Assembly (NCBI GenBank): GCA_963277665.1
Contig: OY728143.1
Location: forward strand, 533,048,394-533,112,393
Length of the DNA stretch: 64,000 nt
Source of the DNA: Viscum album
Taxonomy: Eukaryota; Streptophyta; Magnoliopsida; Santalales; Viscaceae
Direction of reading: 5' to 3'
Below, piece after piece: positions 1-11,206 of the stretch (the stretch's first letter is position 1; the number at the start of each line of letters is the position of its first letter). The notes beneath the pieces are model-generated. The model made no database searches, was not told where the DNA came from, and saw only the letters and a list, made by a program, of their open reading frames with translations. The position numbers and the translations under genes were made by a program.

Positions 1-119
1 TTTGGAAAAATGTATTTAACATTTATAAATAGAATTAAATATGATTTATAATATGTTCAACTTTTCTTGAAAAAAAATAGTTGTGAATTTAATTAAAATT
101 AATTACAAAGATTAATGTT

Positions 120-1190
120 AAATTGAGCTCAATAAGGTATAAAACCATAGCTTTAAAGTATAAATCAACTAATAACCTTGTCCAAAACATAGTTTTAGAC
201 CATATTTCAACCATATCCACAAATTATACAACTTTAAACCATTAGTGATCCATTTTTAAAAAAGAAAATGTTTTTGGGGTTCCATTCATTTAAAATATTA
301 CAACAGTTCCTCCCCAACACCATTATTAATGGCCTCCATCACTTCCACCTCCTCACAACTCTTCGGACCCTTGAAATTGATGTTACTATACCTAAATGGA
401 TCTGAAACATACCTTAATTATTAGATGAAGCATACATTTGTGAATAATTCATCCCATGGATGGCTTTTGGGAAAACCAAAAGTAATTACCCGATTAAGAG
501 GTAACACCCTCCCTCAAATACCATTTTATTCACTCTCCACAGCCAAAAATATTCATATTTTATAAATGTATAAGAACACAATTATTTTAAATATACTAGT
601 ATTTTTAATGTTAAATTTTCAACCTACACATACACAAACATCCTTCAAATGGAGAATGAACATGTTGTTCACGTGTAGGCAGACTACAACCTCTCAAAAC
701 TATGATTGTTCAGTTTTCCAATACCGCCAATAATGGTGGACATTATGATTGAAAAAACTTTTTTATATGTTATATATTATATTTATTAATACTTTATGAT
801 GCATTAATGTTTTATTCACAATATTTTATTCTTTCAATTTTACCGAAAATTGACAACATCATTTGTTGATGTTGTTTCAACCGACCCTTCAAAGTGATTT
901 GATTCGTTCATTATATATATTGTAATAATTAAGTGTTATTTTAATAAAAATATTATATATATATATGATGTATAAATAAATATTGTATTATAATATACAT
1001 ATTTATCATTTACTATTCATCCTCTTAATATAAAAATGTAACGAATGTAGTGTTAAGGCCTACATATGGAGTACAGACTCCATGAAAAATTCACTTCATT
1101 TAATATCTCAAAAATATTATATATAATTATAGGTGAATATATGCTAGATATATATGATATAAAAACCATGTTTCACATTCTAGATGTGAT
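120..1190 (+). repeat. Degenerate LTR relic related to the element B LTR
   Basis: This stretch matches the leader part of the element B LTR at about 28250-28800 in order. The part near 650-750 matches the segment with GATGATTGTTCAATACTC and the following GGTGG-CATTATGAT. AAAGTGATTTGATTCGTT at about 890 matches 28515. A worn hairpin remnant near 1055-1100 keeps ACTCCATGAA, and ATTCTAGATGTGATG near 1180 matches ATTCTGGATATAACG. The three positions are about 200 bp apart, as in B. No terminus or target duplication can be placed, and the match fades after 1190 and before about 120. It is an old fragment with no coding capacity. Confidence 0.5.
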
Positions 1191-3110
1191 GAAAAACTAC
1201 TATATATAATAATAACAGAAATTATAAGTCAATACATACACAAAAACTAGGCAATTAACAGAATATAGAGTTATATTAATGAATGATTGTTAACCAATAG
1301 GTAAGGAGACATTATAAAAAGATAATATATTGTTATATATATATTGTTATGGTTATTTTATATTATAATAACACATTTCAAATCAGTATACATGATGATA
1401 AATACCACAAAACCAAATGAAATATTAGTTAAGGGAATGTCGTCTTATTTTTATTTTGGGAGGCATGAATAATTGTTGTGCATCTAATTTCTTATATGTG
1501 TTGTGCTGACTACCAGATTGAAATGTAAAATCATGAATATTTTTTTGATATTTAGAGTTTCAATCTCATGTATTTATTTTACTGGTATTTTATGTTAATG
1601 ATACCGTGTCGAATATAATTTAATAAGTCCATTTCTTTTCAATGAGTTGTATTACTTCCTTGTTGTCATTAATATACTAAAATTTTTCGTGTAATAACAT
1701 GTTTATATATATTCTTTTATTTAAAAATCCACTATTTGTTTTTTTATTTTATATCCATAATATACACATTTATTGATTTTTACTTCTATGTTATATTCTT
1801 TACATGTGTTTATATCACAATAACGTTTTATTGAAGATTGTCATTACAAAAATTTCCATTTGATGAAATTATTGTATAATTGTTTAATAAAACCTTTCAT
1901 ATTGACATCATGTAGTTATTATTTAATTTTATCAAATATTATTATTTTTTTGTCATTTCTATTCATATATAATAGAATTTTGTATCATCTTACATTTCAT
2001 TGAGGATTATCTGTAATTATTCGCCAATTCACTTTTTTTGTGTGTATATAATACATGTTGAAAAATTATATCATTAATATCCATATTTTGATGATATTAT
2101 ATGTTTAATTAAATTTATTAATATCAAGAGGATTATGATTTAAAATTTTCAAAGTGGTATGGGTAACTTTTGAATGTTTTAAAATTATTTCCCTAAAGAT
2201 TGTCCATATGTATTTTCATTGAAATTTCACTTAATTTTAAAACTGTAGACCTTCAGATGAAATAATAACTCTATTGTAATCATTATTTTTTTTGTAATTT
2301 ACATTATTTTCTATATTATGAAAAAATGGATATAATTATTACCAAAATAATATACCATTTAAAATACATTTTCTACATTGATAGTTATTTGATCATTTGG
2401 GGAAATATTGATAAATCTACATATCTCATTCAATATGATTATTTAATAAGGAATAATGTATATTTTGACTAATAAATATGGTTAAATATTTTGAATATAT
2501 ATGATGGGGGAGATTATTCATTAAATTGATAATCGTTGGATCAACCAGTTCTCATTAGCCAAATTATTTTGCAAAATGTTTTATACCAATTTTTTTAATC
2601 ATCATGTGAAATATCATGATGACAATAGGTTTTCCTATGACTTAGACATGAAATCCAATTAGAATGAATTTATGTCATATTTAATTTCAATAATTATTTG
2701 TCCATTGGATTTTGGTTCAAATATCTATGAAAATTGTTCATTTCTATACATTATTTTACGTAATGTATTTTAATTTCATTCCATTCCATGATTATTTTTT
2801 CATATATGATTATTTTAATTTCTTGTATTTCTAGTTATTAACTATCCATATTGTTTAAATACTTATACTATGTTTACTGAGTACATGGTTATCGTGTCCA
2901 ATTATATATCATCCATAATTACTACTCCAATTGTTTCATTATTGCTTTCGCTATAATTTTCCCATGCTGGACAATTAAGCTCAGACTTATTATGTTTTTT
3001 CACATGATTCTATGATGCATTATATGAATAATATGATGTATTTTAATTGATGGTTTTGAGTTATCATCAAAAATTGTAATTTTATATTGTTAAAAACATA
3101 TTTTTTAATT
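1191..3110. other. AT-rich noncoding DNA, nothing recognised
   Basis: I see no gene, RNA gene or repeat boundary here. Reading frames are short and interrupted on both strands. It may hold further worn retrotransposon sequence that I cannot align by eye. Confidence 0.6.
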
Positions 3111-3213
3111 TTTTAATTCATTTGTAATACAATACTCATTTTTTAGTCTTGTTCGACAAGACTACTAAATAAATCAGTCCTTTTTAATTCATCTGTAATA
3201 CAATACTCATTTT
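3111..3213. repeat. 32-bp direct repeats flanking a perfect small hairpin
   Basis: A 32-bp sequence at 3111-3142 recurs at 3182-3213 with a single T/C difference. Between the copies, AGTCTTGTTCGACAAGACT (3145-3163) is a perfect hairpin with an 8-bp stem and a TCG loop. The second copy ends where homology to the element A LTR begins, so the duplication sits on the breakpoint that removed the front of that LTR. Confidence 0.8.
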
Positions 3214-4445
3214 ACTGGGGTTATTGATATCATCCATGTCCATGTTTTATAAAAATGTATTAATGTATGTTTAAAGTCTATTTTCCCCATTTTTAATTTT
3301 AACCCTTGGTATGGATGGAATCTTTTTTATTTACCCTATAGGGTACTTTTTTTACTTTTCTGAAAAAAGTACGAGAATAATGTTTTTTAACGTATACGGA
3401 ATGAAAGGATTTTTACGGTTTTATAAAGCCTTATTTTCATGAAGCTTCCTCCAAAATATTTCAGGAATATTTTCAAAAAAATACTTTTCTTTTAAAATTT
3501 TATGACATTTTGGGAAAAGAAAATGATTTTGTAGAAGAAAGGATATTTTCCTCAAGAATTCATTTCAAGTGTTTTATCAAAACCATTTTTCATCTATAAT
3601 GAAATTATTTCATATGTGTATGTTTCATGTATAATGTCTCTATGATTTACATGGTTTCACTTTCCTTATTATGAAATTATATCCATTTCTATTATTTGAA
3701 TTATGTAATGATGGGATGATGTTTATGAAACCCATTTTATTTATTGGGTTATTATGAATGATGTATGTTTACTTTGTGGCACAAGTATGAATGATTTCAT
3801 TGAGAGATGGGTGGGACCTATATCTCCCTCCAATACATTGGGTAAAGATTTATATATCATGAGATAACCATGGCGAGAACGGTATGTTAATCTGGTTCAG
3901 TGTTACAGGACTGGAATGAGGAGTGAACTCGATTCCAAAAGGGTCTTTTTCCACTAAGATGGTCTTGGCAGCAATGCCTTGGCTACTATTGAAATCACTA
4001 CATGTGCTTAATGAATTCCATAATTACATGTTTTATTCCCATTCTATTTTATCATTATTGATGTTCCTTTATGATATATTCCTTACGTACTTCCATGTTT
4101 TATGCCATTGCTCAAGATTTTAATGTTTAAACATTATGTTCATGTTTTTATGTTCAAATATATATGATTTGTTTCATTTTATCCATGATTACCCTTACTG
4201 AGCATTTGAGATCACCCTTTTTATGTTTTATTTTTCCCAGGATATAAGGAAAGGTTTTAGGGAAGAAAAAAAGGGAAGATCTTTTTGGGAGATGTTGATG
4301 ATATTTCACCAAGATTAGAAGATTATGTTCCAAGTTTCCAAAGGCACTAAACTATTATGGTCCTTTGGTGTCTTTTTTTGTTATGTTATAATTATTCCAC
4401 AGAAGTAATGTAATGTACAAGTATTTCAAGCTTCGGGTCTCTATA
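3212..4445 (+). repeat. Element A left LTR, 5'-truncated
   Basis: From ACTGGGGTTATTGATATCATC onward it aligns with the right LTR from about 9443, including the TGGGTGGGACCTATATCTCC motif, the TTTTTCCCAG acceptor-like site (4231-4240) and the segment ending GGTCCTTTGG. The last 90 bp, ending CTCTATA directly before the primer binding site, survive only in this copy. About 2.8 kb of the LTR front is missing, including promoter, 5' donor and all long hairpins. The divergence from the right LTR (many substitutions and small indels) is much greater than between the two LTRs of element C. Confidence 0.8.
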
Positions 4446-4447
4446 GA

Positions 4448-4459
4448 TGGTATCAGAGG
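4448..4459 (+). other. Primer binding site, initiator-Met tRNA type
   Basis: TGGTATCAGAGG lies 2 nt after the LTR end. It matches the TGGTATCAGAGC sequence complementary to the initiator methionine tRNA 3' end, which plant Ty3/gypsy elements commonly use to prime minus-strand DNA synthesis. Confidence 0.8.
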
Positions 4460-4705
4460 AATGGTTTAGTCAACCTTTGGAAACTATAATGCAAAAACGT
4501 TAGTGAGATCCCTAGAGATATTTCTAAAGTATGTCTTATGATGTCCCTAAGGATATGTATACGTATATTATATAGTCCTAGAACTACGGTAACGATCTTA
4601 TAATTCAATATAAGATGTTAGATATTGAATGTACTCCCCCTTTATTATGTTGTTTTCCCTAGCATGATTTTTTCCTCTCACACTGTTCCTTTTGGGTTTT
4701 AGAAA

Positions 4706-5220
4706 ATGGCTGGAAACAGGAAGATTCACGATAATGGAGGATATTATGGACAATGGAATGATATTATTCATGAGAAACCAAAGGAAATGGGATTTGGAAG
4801 TCCAAACATCATTATTATGTCGAAACAGCAATCTCATAATATGATCAATAAACTCAAATTTGGTAATTTTTCTTACCCGGCTAATAAGAGAAAGATGGAG
4901 TTTCATGATAATCATTGAGGAAAGAATGTTCTATTTCCCCTATGTAAATCATGTGGGAAGAGGCATCAAGGATAATGTTTCAAAGGAACAGGAAGATCTT
5001 TGGTTGTGGAAAAGAAGAACCTAAATCCAGGAAGGGCAAAGGAAAAGGTTCAGTTAACACCATGGATGAGGATAATGGTGTTGCTACGACATCAACTATA
5101 GTTAAATTTTTTAAATGTGGAATGTACGGGCATTATGCAAACCAATGCATGAAGGTAAAGCCTCATGAAGAGAATCAGTATTGTCGTATGGGTAATATTA
5201 ATGTTTATGATGACGAATAG
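4706..5220 (+). pseudogene. Broken gag remnant with zinc-knuckle traces
   Basis: The ATG at 4706 (MAGNRKIHDNGG) lies 3 nt after a TTTTGGGTTTTAG acceptor-like site, the same arrangement as the gag starts of B and C. The frame stops at 4916-4918. Beyond it, in mixed frames, are traces of the three-knuckle segment of gag: CKSCGKRHQG corresponds to [10 protein letters not shown] in B, and KCGMYGHYANQC corresponds to [11 protein letters not shown]. The last knuckle has lost its first Cys, which is now Phe. At least one frameshift separates the two halves. The capsid-like core and all of pol are absent. It cannot make a working nucleocapsid. Confidence 0.65.
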
Positions 5221-5860
5221 ACTACAAATGATATGTGAGATGACAGAATTGTTGAATCTTAGTCAATGGTTTATGAAGGTAGTGGAATGATTACATGTTT
5301 ATCAAGTATAATTTTGTATAAGTAATCTCATGGTACTATGGAATAATGATACATCTAAGGATAGTTACACATTTTTCATTCCTTATGTTTTGAAAGTGTG
5401 TGATGAATGGTACCAGTATTTTTGGAAAGTAGATGATATGCGCATAATGAAGGGATAAGGAGAAAATTAAATGTTTAATAGTATTCCTGAGCTAATGACT
5501 GATATAAGGAGAAGGTTATATCATGGTTTATGTATATAAAGAATTTTGGATTTTGGTATGTGGAAAGAGTTAACTTTTGACAGCATTCATGTTTTCACAA
5601 CTATTTAATGGGTATTCATGTTTCAAGAGAATACATGATTAAGGTATTCACATGATTGGAATGTGACCAACAAGATAATGGGGGATAAATGATGGTTGGT
5701 TGATGACATTTCATGTAATCATTTTTTATACTATGAGCTTGGACCGAAGTATTTTAGATAAAGATTGGAATGTATTATGTTGGACATAAAATAGTATTGT
5801 TTAAGGATAGAACTTTTTTCGATATTATTGATGGGATTTTATATTAATGAAGTTTTAGAA
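5221..5860. other. Element A internal noncoding region upstream of the SINE
   Basis: Only short, broken frames are present. A stretch around 5625-5660 (GAATACATGATTAAGGTATT) matches element C at about 44598-44625, which shows that the two internal regions are homologous on this side of the SINE. Confidence 0.6.
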
Positions 5861-5977
5861 AAAGGACAACCTGCAAGACTGGAGACAACCCATCACGTCG
5901 GACAAGGCTGTGGGAATCGAACCCACAACCGATGTGCGACTGGCCTTTATCACCTACCACTGGCTTACAAGAAGTCC
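5861..5977 (-). mobile_element. tRNA-derived SINE (copy 1, inside element A)
   Basis: Read on the minus strand, this 117-bp unit starts GGACTTCTTGTAAGCCAGTGG. It contains an A-box-like AAGCCAGTGGTAGG (complement of about 5954-5967) and a B box GGTTCGATTCC that matches the Pol III consensus (complement of 5913-5923), and it ends GGGTTGTCCTTTT with a short T-rich tail. This is the layout of a plant tRNA-derived SINE. It is too degenerate in its arms to be a tRNA gene. A second copy of the same length lies at 44741-44857 in element C at the corresponding internal position. No clear target duplication is left here. Confidence 0.75.
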
Positions 5978-6649
5978 ATGTTTAGTAGAAACTAGTTTTA
6001 TTATATTAAGTAGTATTATATATGAAGTATAATTCCATTTTAAGAACCATATATGATTAATCTCACTATAAATCGACTTATATAAATTTAATAACATTTG
6101 TTATCCTTTTGTTTGGACAGATGGAATGACCCGTCATTCTATCATATGATCTCCTAACACTTAACGAATATCAAATTCAACTTCATTTCATTAATATATG
6201 AAGTGTAAATTGTTCATGGCATGAAAAACAGTGAGATTGTACCAAAATAAAGTAAATATTTATTCCTATTTAAATTCTTCAACTTTAGGGAAATGATCTT
6301 GAAAACCAAAAATGTTGTTCTAGTGCCCTTATAACCGATGAATCAGATTGTACCCTAGATCATCAAAAATTTATGGCTTTGTGATTGTTTGATATTTCAT
6401 AGCCATGTTCTCTACCACTCTCCATCAGAACATGATGGTTAGATTTTTCTTCCATATCCAGATTTTCACCTATGTTCTCATATGTGAAAACCCAGGGATG
6501 AGTTAATTTGGGTAACTGTTACGTTTCATACTTTAGTTTTTAATGCCATGTTTTGGTATTCCTTTTTATGATGTCGATTTCTATTAAAGAAACTTTCGAG
6601 TAGTAAACCATTTATAACCTCGACAAATTTTGAGGGAGAAATTCATTTT
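5978..6649 (+). other. Conserved noncoding internal block shared with element C
   Basis: The part at about 6300-6475 matches element C at about 45105-45245: AAAATGTTGT, TTTATGGCTTTG, CATAGCCATGTTCTCTACCA and TGATGGTTAGATTT occur in the same order. A small hairpin, CCATCA (6422-6427) with TGATGG (6433-6438), is kept. No reading frame is conserved between the copies. The origin is unknown; it does not resemble the pol of element B. Confidence 0.6.
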
Positions 6650-6662
6650 AAGGGGGGAAGAA
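6650..6662 (+). other. Polypurine tract of element A
   Basis: AAGGGGGGAAGAA ends directly at the TGTAAC start of the right LTR. It is the expected RNase H-resistant primer for plus-strand DNA synthesis and it fixes the LTR start at 6663. Confidence 0.85.
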
Positions 6663-8619
6663 TGTAACACCCTGAGATTTCGGAAAAATATTCTTTTTAA
6701 TTTCATTAATCTTGTGGAGCTTTCACAACACGCATCCCTGACATGGCTTGCATTACACACAATAAAGGCCTTCCTCGATAGCATGTGTAGTACGCAATAC
6801 CGAGTTTCACTAAACAAGATATTATTATAATATATTTATGAACTAGCCGTTATGAATAGTAATAACCACTTTTTGAAGTTTTATAAATTCTATCATTTAA
6901 AATGGACTTCATTTTTGGATCCGTAATATTGAAATTATCCTAGGGTGAAATTTTGGTATTTTTCTGAAGACATTCAATTTTTAATGAATAGTGAAAAACA
7001 CTAGGTTACTATTTAAAAACAGACTTTTTATTTAAATAATTATTTATTTTATTTATATTTATTTTATGTAAAAATTGATACATAATACCTATATAAGTAC
7101 AATGAAATTCATTGAAGTCATTTTATAATAATTTTAGATATATAAAAATTTTATCGAACTTCTCACCGTCTTTTACCAATCTCCTAGGAGATTTTGCAAA
7201 TTTACATAAAACATAATTTTAATGCTTCTGTGAGTGAAATTTTAAAAGTCTGAGATACACGGTTGATGTCAATAAGTAATATGTGGTTCAATGAGATGAA
7301 AATAATTTTTGGTGAATAGTAACGTTTCACTTTTTTTACCACGGTTAAAAGTAAATAGGGTAATTAAGGGTAAAAATGATATTATTATTACCCTAACAGA
7401 AGTCTTAATTCTATTGGATATGTTTAATTAGACCAAAGAAGACCATAGGAATAACATATGACCATTTAGGCCCACTTGGATTAGATTAGGACATTTATTA
7501 TTAATTTATTTAAAGAAGGGTTAAAATAGTTAAAATCAAAGTTTAATAAGTAAATCATTTTTAATGAAGGATTATACATTAGATAAATTATACTATATTT
7601 ATTCAATAGAAATATAAAAATCTTTCCTACATAATGGTATTTTATTTTTAATTTTTAGACATTAAATAATTTAATTTATTTATGACATAATGATGACACA
7701 GTAATTATCTTATTAATGAAATATTGAAATAATTGATGTTATAAATACCCAAATAAATGTAATTTGAGAATTTTAATGAATTACACTAAGTATATATATT
7801 AATATGACAAGTTATTATTTATTAAATTAATTTTTTTCGAACTAATCATTCTGTTATCAGTTTCACAATAATCAATCACCAAATAGTGTCAAAATTGACA
7901 TAAAATAGTTTTTTAAAAAAATATTATATTATTAATTTTTATTTTATTCCTAAAAATATATGGTTTGGCCAAATGACTTTGATAAAGTTATATATACTAA
8001 TAATAAACAACTTGGAGTTCGTTTGGCTTGTTATAGTATGTTTATTAACCTTATAGTGCAAGAAAATAAGAAGACACGGTAAAAGTAAATTTATTTAACT
8101 TAAATTTAAATGTAAATGATAAGGTTAAAATATAAAACTAACCTTGTATAAATTCTATTTTATGGGAGGTTTTCGACCCATAACAACCTTAGCTTCAAAA
8201 TAACTCAATTTGGATCTATTAAAAACCGAATATGACTTTATAATAAAATAATAATTTTAGTTTTCCCAAAGGTGCTTCTCTCCTCCCTTAAAAAAGGGAA
8301 CCTCCTCCCTCTCTTTCTCACACCACTTTTAGCCTTAATTCTCGGCCAAACCCTGATAAATCTTCTTCTACACTTCCATATAAACATCCTAGAGGTTCTT
8401 TTCTTGTTCAAAGGCCAATTTTAGTTCCCTAAAAGGAGGTCTCAAAGAGGTGCTTCAAAGAAGAGGTAATGTCTGTTACCGATTCTTTCAACTTTATTTC
8501 TTCTTCCACTTCTTCTACATTAGTTGTCTAATTATGTAGTAATAGTATAAGTATCAATAATATACTGATATGTTATTATAATTATGAAACAACCCTATTT
8601 CACCATCTATCCATCCTAC

Positions 8620-8690
8620 GGAAAACGAAATCACCGCGCGTGCGTACGTACGGAATACCGTCTCCATGCCATGGTGCAATCTATTTTCCA
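8620..8690 (+). other. Long hairpin A1 with the invariant loop
   Basis: The loop CGTACGTACGG, then AA, then TACCGTCTC is enclosed by imperfect arms. GGAAAACGAAATCACC on the left faces GGTGCAATCTATTTTCC on the right. The outer GGAAAA/TTTTCC and inner CACC/GGTG pairs are intact, and the middle is bulged. It is the first of three copies in this LTR. Confidence 0.65.
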
Positions 8691-8800
8691 CCACCACCTT
8701 ACTTGGATGGGTATAAAGGTGTAAATAATGACTATATATGATTATTATAAAGTGATATTGATTCTGAAAAATTATATATACACTCCAATACAATTCCATG

Positions 8801-8880
8801 ATCATGGGAATGATATCATCGCTCGTGCGTACGTACGGACTACCGTCTCCACGAACGCGATGAGATTCATTTTCCATGAT
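8801..8880 (+). other. Long hairpin A2 with the invariant loop
   Basis: The left arm 8801-8827 (begins ATCATGGGAATGA, ends CATCGCTCGTG) pairs with the right arm 8850-8880 (begins CACGAACGCGATGAG, ends CATTTTCCATGAT) over nearly 30 bp with a few bulges. The loop is CGTACGTACGG, AC, TACCGTCTC, and inside it ACGG can pair with CCGT. This is the clearest hairpin of the three in this LTR. Confidence 0.75.
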
Positions 8881-9017
8881 TAACCATTAAAGAATGATTA
8901 TAAAGTATATATAGTGAATAATAATGAAATATATGACATAATAATGCTACGTTATTTATGTATATATATTTGTGTCATCTATTTAATTTCATTCAATTCA
9001 ACAAGGAAAAAAAACAA

Positions 9018-9055
9018 CGTTCATGCGTACGTACGGCCTACCGTCTCCATGAATG
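9018..9055 (+). other. Hairpin A3 with the invariant loop
   Basis: CGTTCATG (9018-9025) pairs with CATGAATG (9048-9055), with one G-T pair, around the loop CGTACGTACGG, CC, TACCGTCTC. Its inner arm matches the element B hairpin more closely than A1 or A2. Confidence 0.7.
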
Positions 9056-10044
9056 GTGTATTTAATTACTTTTATCGATCTATAATTTATATGTATATGA
9101 TGAATATATATTATATATAAATAATGTTTTAAATTCTGGAATTATGTAAATCAGGATATAAGTAATAATATCAAGAACGACAAGTCGAAACACATACGAT
9201 AAATGAATTGATTTTACCCAAAACCCTGATTTTACATTGAATTTACAAACGAACGGGTAATATAAAGTCATAAGTGAAACATATATGATATCATAACAAT
9301 GAATATGATTCTGTAATAAGTCAATGACATTTTTTAAATCATTATACAGGAGGTTCGGATACGTACGAAGCATATCAGACCTATGGTAAGGGGAAATTTT
9401 TCAATTCTCATTTTTATCCGAGATTACATATTCGTAAGTATTTACTGGGGTTATTGACATCATCCATGTACATGTTTTATAAAAATGTATTCATTTATGT
9501 TTAAATTCCTTTTTACCAATTTTGACTTTTACCCCTTGGTATGGAAGTAATCTTCTTTTATTTACCTATAAGGTACTTTTTTTGACTTTTCCGACAAAAG
9601 TACGAGAAGAATGTTTTTTTAACGTATACGGAATGAAAGGATTTTTACTGTTTTATGAAACCTTATTTTAATGATGATTCCTCCAAAATATTTCATATAT
9701 ATTTTCAACAAAATCCCTTTCTTTGAAAATTGCATGACATTTTGTGAAAAGAAAATGATTTTTAAGAAGAAAGGATATTTTCATCAAGAATTCATTTCAT
9801 GTGTTTTATCAAAACCATTTTTCATATAAGATAAAATTATTTCATATGTGTATGTTCCATGTATAATTTCTCAATGATTTAAATGGTTTCAATTTCCTTT
9901 TTATGAAATGATATCCATTTCTTTTATATGGATTATTTAATGATGGGATGATGTATATGAAACATTTTTTATTTATTGGGTTATTATGAATGATGTATGT
10001 TTATTTTGTGGCACAAGTAAGAATGAATTCATTATGAGATGGGT

Positions 10045-10073
10045 GGGACCTATATCTCACTCCAATTAATTGG
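10045..10073 (+). other. Paired motif plus palindrome, element A right LTR
   Basis: GGGA (10045-10048), CCTATATC, then TCAC in place of the TCCC found in the left copy, followed by the perfect 12-bp palindrome CCAATTAATTGG (10062-10073). The left LTR copy at 3813-3841 keeps GGGA/TCCC but has an imperfect palindrome, CCAATACATTGG. Confidence 0.6.
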
Positions 10074-10604
10074 GTAAATATTTATATCTCATGAGATAGA
10101 CATGGTTGGAACGGTAAGTTAACCTGGTTCATTGATATAGGACTAGAACGAGGAGTGAACTCGATTCAGAAAGGGTGTTTGTCCAATAAGATGGTCTTGG
10201 CATCAATGGCTAGGATACTATGGAAATCACTACATGGGATTAATGGATACAAAAATTACATGTTTTATTCCCATGAAATTTTATCGTGATTGATGTTCCT
10301 TTATGATCTATTCCTTACGTACTTCCATGTTTTATGTCATTGCTCAAGATTTTGATGTCTAAACATTATGTTCAAGTTTTTAAGTTCAAATGTATATGAT
10401 TTGTTTCATTTTATCCATGCTTACCCTTACTGAGCATTTGAGATCACATTTTTTATGTTTTCTTTTCCCCAGGATATAAGGAAAGGTTTTAGGTAAGAAT
10501 AAAAATGGAAGATCTTTATGGGAGATATTGAGGATCTTTCACCAAGATTAGATGATTATGATCCAATTTTCCAATGGCACTAAACTATTACGGTCCTTTG
10601 GCAT

Positions 10605-11206
10605 ATCCTACGTAATAACCATCTTCTTGAACTGGGGAATGAAAACATACAAAAGGGTGATATAAAATGCTTAGTAATGGTAAACAAAAGAAATATCAAT
10701 CACATCATATTCATAAGAACATTACATTTTGGAAATATTAACCTGCAAAAGAGATCAAAATTTCATAACATGGGATAAATCATAGTAGTGAAATGTAATC
10801 CCAATAACCATAACATAAAACATGATACTTTTTGGCATACAAACATAATCATAGAGAATCATTTCATAGTAGTCAAGAATCATTTCCAAGACTATCATAG
10901 CGGACAAAGTCCATTTCGGAACCGAGGTCACTCCTCGTTTCAGTCCTGTTTCACTCAACCAGTTTAACCTTCCGTTCCAGCCATTTCTATATCATGTGAT
11001 ATAAATCTTTACCCAATGCATTGGAGGGAGATATAGGTCCCACCCATCTAATAATGATACCATTCTTATGTGTGCCACAAAATCATAAACCATACATCAT
11101 AGCATAACCCATGTAATAAAAAGGAGATTCTTAAACATCGTGAAATCATAAAAAAATTCATATAAGAAAAAGGAATTCATAAAAATAATTCCATCACAAC
11201 ATAAGA
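10605..11206 (-). repeat. Inverted fragment of a related LTR
   Basis: Read on the minus strand, this matches the 3' half of the element A LTR. The segment includes TGGGTGGGACCTATATCTCC and CCAATGCATTGG (11013-11024), the AACAGGACTGAAACGAGGAG stretch, and TTTTCATTCCCCAG followed by a short tail. It abuts the truncated end of the right LTR of element A, so two LTR 3' parts face each other. Neither LTR terminus is present at the junction. The similarity to A is lower than between the two A LTRs, so it belongs to a separate insertion of a related element. Confidence 0.75.

Larger units (their letters stand above)
8466..10472 (+). other. Candidate leader introns in the element A right LTR
   Basis: A donor-like AG/GTAAT lies at 8465/8466. 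ATTATACAG/GAGG follows at 9349/9350, then CTATG/GTAAGG at 9385/9386, and TTTTCCCCAG/GATATAAGG at 10472/10473. This predicts an intron, a 36-nt exon (9350-9385) and a second intron. The same four sites occur at matching places in element C. This is inference from sequence, without transcript data. Confidence 0.4.
3212..10602 (+). mobile_element. Element A: old, damaged non-autonomous LTR retrotransposon
   Basis: It consists of a left LTR remnant (3212-4445), a primer binding site, an internal region of about 2.2 kb with gag debris and an antisense SINE, a polypurine tract, and a long right LTR (from 6663). The left LTR lacks about 2.8 kb of its 5' part. The right LTR lacks about the last 90 bp. 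With both outer ends lost, no target duplication can be checked. There is no protease, reverse transcriptase or integrase sequence inside, so the element depended on proteins supplied in trans. Its internal region is homologous to that of element C, which makes it an older member of the same lineage. Confidence 0.8.
6663..10602 (+). repeat. Element A right LTR, 3'-truncated
   Basis: It starts TGTAACACCCTGAG after the polypurine tract and aligns with the left LTR until GGTCCTTTGG, after which unrelated (inverted) sequence begins. It has the shared LTR plan. A C-rich promoter segment at about 8277-8330 has a degraded TATA (CTTAAAAAAGGG). CTCGGCCAAACCCTG follows, then a GAAGAG/GTAATG donor-like site at 8465/8466, three long hairpins, an ATACAG acceptor-like site at 9349, a 36-nt candidate exon, and a CCCCAG acceptor-like site at 10472. 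No protein is encoded. Confidence 0.85.

Noticed and set aside
8554..8877. 107-aa minus-strand frame over hairpins A1 and A2
   Set aside because: It crosses structured noncoding LTR sequence and has no counterpart in element C.
8620..9055. CRISPR-like array from three spaced repeats
   Set aside because: Spacing is about 200 bp, repeats are hairpins with differing arms, and the context is a plant LTR.
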